Positions 6,307 to 8,932 of a stretch of 8,932 nucleotides of DNA are shown here, one piece after another. Position numbers and translations under genes: made by a program. The stretch's first letter is position 1; the number at the start of each line of letters is the position of its first letter. Source of the DNA: Candidatus Thorarchaeota archaeon SMTZ1-83 (GTDB lineage: Archaea; Asgardarchaeota; Thorarchaeia; Thorarchaeales; Thorarchaeaceae); assembly GCA_001563325.1 (NCBI GenBank), contig LRSK01000145.1, forward strand, positions 1 through 8,932, written 5' to 3'. The notes beneath the pieces were generated by a model that was not told the DNA's origin, made no database searches, and saw only the letters and a list, made by a program, of their open reading frames with translations.

Positions 6307-7191
6307 ATGCAAGAAATCAGACCTCTCAGAGAATCAGATAGGGATGACATCCTAGAGATAGCTAAGCGCACTTGGGAAGGGCACGACTATCTTCCGTATT
6401 CCTTTGAAGCCTGGATAGAGGACAAGAACTCGCACACTGCGGCCATCGAACAGGATGGTCATGTAGTAGCGCTGGCAAACCTCAGGGTCATTGAGAACGG
6501 CAAGACTGGATGGATGGAAGGTCTCAGAGTTCACCCAGACTATCGAGGAAAGGGCTTCGCAAAGAAACTCACAAATCACGTTGTCCAGGCTGCGATTGAC
6601 CTGCAGCTGAAGCGCATCCGATACACCACCGCCACCTTGAATATCGAATCACTCCATCTCGGAGAGAAAGTTGGGATGGAACGGAAGTTTGACCTTGCAG
6701 TGTCTTGGCACGCAGGTCCGGGGGAGATATCCTGGCGTTCATCGACAGAACCCATCAAGGAGGTAACTCCAGCTCAGCTTCACCCCAATCTGGTAGACTC
6801 TGGACTGTTACCTCACAACGTCATAGTATACGATTGGAAGGCTCTTGATGCTACACCTGAGGCTCTAGACAAGATTGGGCAGAATGCTCGTTTCTGGGTC
6901 CAAGTGCAGGGGGATGCCATCAAGTCCTTCTCTCTTGGCCTAGCACGGAATGCCTCTGAAGGGCCTCAGTGGGCCTTCACGATATATGCAAGTAGTGAGT
7001 CCGGGTTCCTTGACCACGTTTCACATCACATAGCAATGGCATCGGATAACAAGTGCAAAAGCATGTTTGGAGCCTTTCAGAAGGAGTTCTCGGACATCTT
7101 CTATGGCCTCGATTGGGCAAAGCATGAGGAAGACGAAGGCGACGAAGAGGCCGAAGAATTCGCACTGACATTGCTCGAGCGAGTTCTCTAG
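6307..7191 (+). CDS. GNAT N-acetyltransferase, NAT16/histidine acetyltransferase-like
   Basis: N-terminal GNAT domain (residues about 3-130) that would transfer an acetyl group from acetyl-CoA to an amine. The acetyl-CoA pyrophosphate loop is the RGKGFA segment (80-85) after the strand MEGLRVHPDY (70-79), and the later LNIESLHLGEKVGM (111-124) is the usual motif-B helix. The stretch WEGHDYLPYSFEAW (23-36) resembles the GHDYLP motif of vertebrate NAT16 and fish histidine N-acetyltransferase, and those proteins also carry a C-terminal extension. Residues about 135-275 form such an extension (WEGHDYLP-type proteins only), which I cannot assign to a separate family. The C-terminus is strongly acidic (EEDEGDEEAEEF). 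ATG 6307 is chosen; the ATG at 6296 is out of frame. No Shine-Dalgarno sequence is visible, so translation is probably leaderless or short-leader, with CCATAAG near 6284 as a possible TATA box. Substrate inferred from resemblance only. Confidence 0.88.
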   Translation: MQEIRPLRESDRDDILEIAKRTWEGHDYLPYSFEAWIEDKNSHTAAIEQDGHVVALANLRVIENGKTGWMEGLRVHPDYRGKGFAKKLTNHVVQAAIDLQLKRIRYTTATLNIESLHLGEKVGMERKFDLAVSWHAGPGEISWRSSTEPIKEVTPAQLHPNLVDSGLLPHNVIVYDWKALDATPEALDKIGQNARFWVQVQGDAIKSFSLGLARNASEGPQWAFTIYASSESGFLDHVSHHIAMASDNKCKSMFGAFQKEFSDIFYGLDWAKHEEDEGDEEAEEFALTLLERVL

Positions 7192-7267
7192 TCACTCAGA
7201 GGCCCAAGTGATACAGGTAATGCCTCCGACTTACACAGCGCTGACTGTGGCAATGGTCGGACAGTGA
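7192..7267. terminator. Nested inverted repeats between convergent genes
   Basis: Between the GNAT stop and the ferredoxin stop are three concentric inverted repeats: TCACT (7192-7196) with AGTGA (7263-7267), CCGAC (7226-7230) with GTCGG (7256-7260), and CACAG (7234-7238) with CTGTG (7245-7249) around a 6-base loop. The inner two can fold into one interrupted stem. A two-way terminator or transcript-end structure is the simplest reading. There is no clear T-run on either side. Confidence 0.4.
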
Positions 7268-7286
7268 GAGTCTGAAATCCCGGCTC

Positions 7287-7799
7287 TTAGACGGCCCCGG
7301 TGACCGGTGCGGTTTCACTCCGAATTCTTGTTTCAGTTCTTGTAATGCGTTCTATTATTCTCTTGAGAGTCTTCAACACCCCTTCAAGATTGCTATCGAT
7401 CTCGCTGTGTGAAAGGATTCTCTCAACAGCCAATAGGGCCTCCTCTGCCTCATGAATCAGATCATACGCTGTAGGAGGATACTCAACCTCGCGTTTCTCT
7501 CTCAACACGTATCGTATCAAATCAAGCAACTCTTCGGTCCCGTACACTCTCATGTCAATTGCCTTCTTGGGGCAGGCCGCGACACAGACTCCACAGCCTC
7601 TGCACCTCTCCTGACGTACATGTAGTACTCTGTCAATTATGATGGGTGCGTCCCAGGGACAGAGATCGGTACACAGTCCGCACAGAATGCAGCCATCGGC
7701 GCCTTCATTTCTGACTTCTATTATTGACAATAGAGCTACTTCGGTAGGGTCCAGCTCCTCATCCGTTTGGAGCTCACTATCTTTCTTGTCTGCAATCAA
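7287..7799 (-). CDS. 2[4Fe-4S] ferredoxin-like protein with helical C-terminal tail
   Basis: Contains two classical ferredoxin cluster motifs, CILCGLCTDLCP and CRGCGVCVAACP. Counting from a TTG start at 7799, the cysteines are 37, 40, 43, 47 and 66, 69, 72, 76, which cross-pair to bind two [4Fe-4S] clusters. After these, residues about 86-160 are helical and charged (EELLDLIRYVLREKREVEY, then EAEEALLAVERIL and LKTLKRIIERI), unlike a plain 60-residue ferredoxin. It is probably a small electron-transfer subunit or docking protein; no oxidoreductase partner lies in the window. I chose TTG because the polypurine run AGGAAGGAGGTAGGAGG ends seven bases before it and is a near-ideal ribosome site; the upstream ATG at 7841 would translate that same site as RKEVGG and has no ribosome site of its own. 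The small ORF upstream ends inside this site, suggesting coupling. Confidence 0.88.
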   Translation of the reverse strand: MIADKKDSELQTDEELDPTEVALLSIIEVRNEGADGCILCGLCTDLCPWDAPIIIDRVLHVRQERCRGCGVCVAACPKKAIDMRVYGTEELLDLIRYVLREKREVEYPPTAYDLIHEAEEALLAVERILSHSEIDSNLEGVLKTLKRIIERITRTETRIRSETAPVTGAV

Positions 7800-7818
7800 G
7801 TAAATCCCTCCTACCTCC
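7800..7818 (-). promoter_or_regulatory. Strong Shine-Dalgarno site deciding the ferredoxin-like gene start
   Basis: On the minus strand this reads AAGGAGGTAGGAGG with the second AGGAGG seven bases before TTG 7799. It contains the TAG stop of the preceding 66-residue ORF (7811-7813). It supports TTG over ATG 7841 for the ferredoxin-like protein. Confidence 0.6.
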
Positions 7819-8011
7819 TTCCTAACAACATCGGGCTGCATCCACGTCTCTTCAGCTCCCTCTCAATCCTCCGTATGTGCACAGAAGTCGCGACTTGTGT
7901 GTTCTTCAAGGAAACTAGCATCAACTTCAGGTCGCTTTCAGAGTGCTCTGAGATTCTTCTAGGAAGGACTACTTTGAATGCGTGACTCCGCAACGTTGAC
8001 ACTTCGCTCAT
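7811..8011 (-). CDS. Possible small basic protein, 66 residues
   Basis: Unrecognised short ORF directly upstream of the ferredoxin-like gene. It is rich in Arg and Lys, with a probable helix over the segment SVHIRRIERELKRRG near the end and an amphipathic stretch SESDLKLMLVSLKNT in the middle. There is no cysteine motif, signal peptide or membrane segment. Its stop codon lies inside the strong ribosome site of the next gene, the usual arrangement of two co-translated genes, and this is the main reason to believe it. The upstream ribosome site is weak (GAGATGGTAG just before the ATG). Opposite-strand frames over the same bases look like shadows. It may be a small DNA- or RNA-binding partner, but no function should be assigned. 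Confidence 0.45.
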   Translation of the reverse strand: MSEVSTLRSHAFKVVLPRRISEHSESDLKLMLVSLKNTQVATSVHIRRIERELKRRGCSPMLLGRR

Positions 8012-8059
8012 TCTACCATCTCATTGATCTGTGTTCATGTAGGCTTCACGAACGACCAA

Positions 8060-8092
8060 GTTGTTTGGCGAATCGCTGCTTCGCACCACAAC
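8060..8092. repeat. Imperfect hairpin in the intergenic region
   Basis: GTTGT (8060-8064) and GCGAA (8068-8072) are followed by a 7-base loop and their complements TTCGC (8080-8084) and ACAAC (8088-8092), giving two 5-bp stems separated by a symmetric 3x3 internal loop. It would lie in the leader of the minus-strand unit if that transcript starts near the ATTATAAT box. Confidence 0.4.
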
Positions 8093-8100
8093 AGACATTC

Positions 8101-8278
8101 GTGTCACAATTACTATTTGACGGGCACTCTATTATAATTTTGTGTCATCAAAATAACTTCCCAGTGTCAGAAGATTACATAATCAGTGGACCAAAATGTA
8201 AGCAAATCGTACAAGATATGCGCTTCTTATGTGACTTGTATGTCACATGGGTAGGTTCGGTTGAGCTAAGAGTGACAC
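8101..8278. repeat. Cluster of GTGTCA half-sites
   Basis: GTGTCA occurs at 8101-8106, 8142-8147 and 8164-8169 on the plus strand and at 8273-8278 on the minus strand, the last abutting the proximal TATA-like sequence of the regulator. The first copy continues as GTGTCAC. Chance would give about 0.1 copies of a given hexamer on both strands in this length. The same hexamer also occurs singly inside genes (for example 4059 and 4185), so it is enriched here and not unique. Confidence 0.45.
8229..8248. promoter_or_regulatory. Perfect 7-bp-arm inverted repeat, candidate operator
   Basis: ATGTGAC (8229-8235), a 6-base spacer TTGTAT, and GTCACAT (8242-8248). Its arms share the TGTCAC core with the neighbouring half-sites. 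The size and symmetry fit a dimeric winged-helix repressor site, about 70 bases before the start of the regulator, which suggests autoregulation (inference). Confidence 0.5.
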
Positions 8279-8317
8279 TTATGTACATCATGAAGCCACA
8301 TCGAGGTAATAGAGTGA

Positions 8318-8932
8318 TTGTCTTTGGTTCATATACTAGATGATTCGCTTAACGTTGAGCTACTTCGACTCATATGCTCCGGCACAGGAGTTGAGATCAA
8401 CATCAGCGAGCTCTCCGAGCGGCTACAGAAACACCGAAACACAACTGCATCAAGATTGGAGAAGCTGTTCTCCAAGAGGATTATTGATCGACCGTTTCAC
8501 CCGCTTACCTTGTTGTTTGCAGAATATCCTCTTCTTGTTATTGAGAAGGCAAACCTTCCCCGCAACCGAAAGACGAACTCATGGATTGAGAAGGACCCAC
8601 ACATCTGGGCGGCCTTCTTCGTCAAGGATGAAGAGTACAATACTCTGTTGATTGAACTGCATGAAAGAATATCGACGGAGAGTCGGTCGCACTACCTCCG
8701 GGTCAGGAATACGTTTCCTCTGAGGCCGTCTATCTGAGCACCAAGGCAATCGTCAAGAATGATTCCGCCGCTCCGATTGAAACTATGAGGGCAGACTTCG
8801 AGAACTTCCCGCAAATGAAGATCAATGGACTCGCAATCGATCAGACGTATCTCGACATCATGGAGGCTCTTCTATCAGGCGAGGGGGTCTGGACAAATCC
8901 GAACTCTCTGGCTCGGACGCTTGGTATCCACC
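8318..8932 (+). CDS. Two-HTH winged-helix transcriptional regulator, frame break near 8664, 3' end missing
   Basis: DNA-binding regulator. An N-terminal winged helix spans about residues 8-60 (LNVELLRLIC, then ISELSERLQKHRNTTASRLE as recognition region and LFSKRIIDRPF as wing), followed by a middle domain with EYPLLVIEKA and DPHIWAAFFVKDEEYNTLL. In the first frame it stops at 8737 after an Arg-rich, unlikely tail. From 8665 the next frame is open and reads smoothly to the window end: KNIDGESVALPPGQEY, SEAVYLSTKAIVKND, then a second helix-turn-helix with YLDIMEALLSGEG and NPNSLARTLGIH. The join is best placed at GAAAG (8663-8667), where one missing A would restore LHEKNIDGE. TTG 8318 is chosen because it is the first start after an in-frame stop and GAGGT (8303-8307) lies ten bases upstream. 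The operator-like repeats upstream suggest autoregulation. A true broken gene and a base-calling error cannot be told apart. Confidence 0.82.

Larger units (their letters stand above)
8012..8317. promoter_or_regulatory. Divergent intergenic region with operator-like repeats
   Basis: About 306 bases between the ferredoxin unit (minus) and the winged-helix regulator (plus), more AT-rich than its surroundings and with no credible gene. The open frame on the plus strand (7978-8343) is rich in Cys, His and Phe and looks random. TATTATAATTTT at about 8130-8140 is a candidate TATA box usable in either direction because ATTATAAT is palindromic. A nearer TATA candidate for the regulator is CTTATGTACAT near 8277-8288. 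The region also holds a hairpin (8060-8092), GTGTCA half-sites and a perfect inverted repeat, listed separately. Confidence 0.5.

Noticed and set aside
8229..8248. Resemblance of TGTGA...TCACA to a bacterial CRP site
   Set aside because: The spacing between the TGTGA and TCACA arms is 8, not the 6 of CRP sites, and the host looks archaeal; treated as a generic dimeric operator.
7978..8343. 121-residue plus-strand ORF in the intergenic region
   Set aside because: Rich in Cys, His and Phe with no plausible domain, poor start context, and it overlaps operator-like repeats and both neighbouring genes.
8340..8651. 103-residue ORF starting with ATG inside the regulator
   Set aside because: Out of frame with the winged-helix protein, which has recognisable HTH sequence over the same bases; the ATG is not needed because TTG 8318 has a ribosome site.
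1..8932. CRISPR array, tRNA, rRNA, insertion sequence or integrase
   Set aside because: No regularly spaced direct repeats, no cloverleaf or rRNA-like sequence and no transposase or integrase motifs were seen on either strand.

Overview
The window looks like chromosomal DNA from an archaeon. A member of the Asgard lineage (Thorarchaeia/Lokiarchaeia-like) is my best guess, but no 16S rRNA or other phylogenetic marker is present to prove it. Reasons: TATA-box-like elements sit about 25-30 nt before starts with almost no leader (clearest at 1952 and 3616); a UbiD-type decarboxylase of the archaeal mevalonate branch is present; there is a two-domain PRC-barrel protein, a TIGR04076 protein, a Vps29-like phosphoesterase, and a winged-helix regulator of a type I associate with Asgard genomes. 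GC content is moderate. Genes face both ways in short units, and there are no rRNA or tRNA genes, insertion sequences or CRISPR arrays.

Layout. 1-509: 3' part of a metallophosphoesterase (YfcE/Vps29-like), convergent with an unrecognised soluble protein (537-1121, minus). 1279-1557: TIGR04076 protein. 1660-1911: small one-pass membrane protein. 1984-2535: membrane-anchored TlpA/thioredoxin-like protein with a CSTC motif. 2624-3590: divergent PRPP-synthetase-like gene whose C-terminal third is out of frame. 3657-4331: two-domain PRC-barrel protein. 4451-4822: small cupin. 4844-6151 (minus): UbiD-family decarboxylase, probably anhydromevalonate phosphate decarboxylase. 6307-7191: GNAT acetyltransferase resembling the NAT16/histidine N-acetyltransferase group. 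7287-8011 (minus): a possible 66-residue ORF followed by a 2[4Fe-4S] ferredoxin-like protein with a helical tail. 8012-8317: a regulatory-looking intergenic region. 8318 to the end: a two-HTH transcriptional regulator, again with a frame break, running off the window.

The genes are mostly housekeeping or poorly characterised and do not form one obvious pathway. The clearest metabolic assignment is isoprenoid precursor synthesis (UbiD-type decarboxylase). The most interesting non-coding signals are a 17-bp element shared 16/17 between the promoters of the thioredoxin-like and PRC-barrel genes, and a cluster of GTGTCA half-sites around a perfect 7-bp-arm inverted repeat upstream of the winged-helix regulator. 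Two of the longer genes carry frame breaks. In a probable metagenome-derived sequence, assembly or base-calling error is as likely as real gene decay. I did not find a convincing new multi-gene system.
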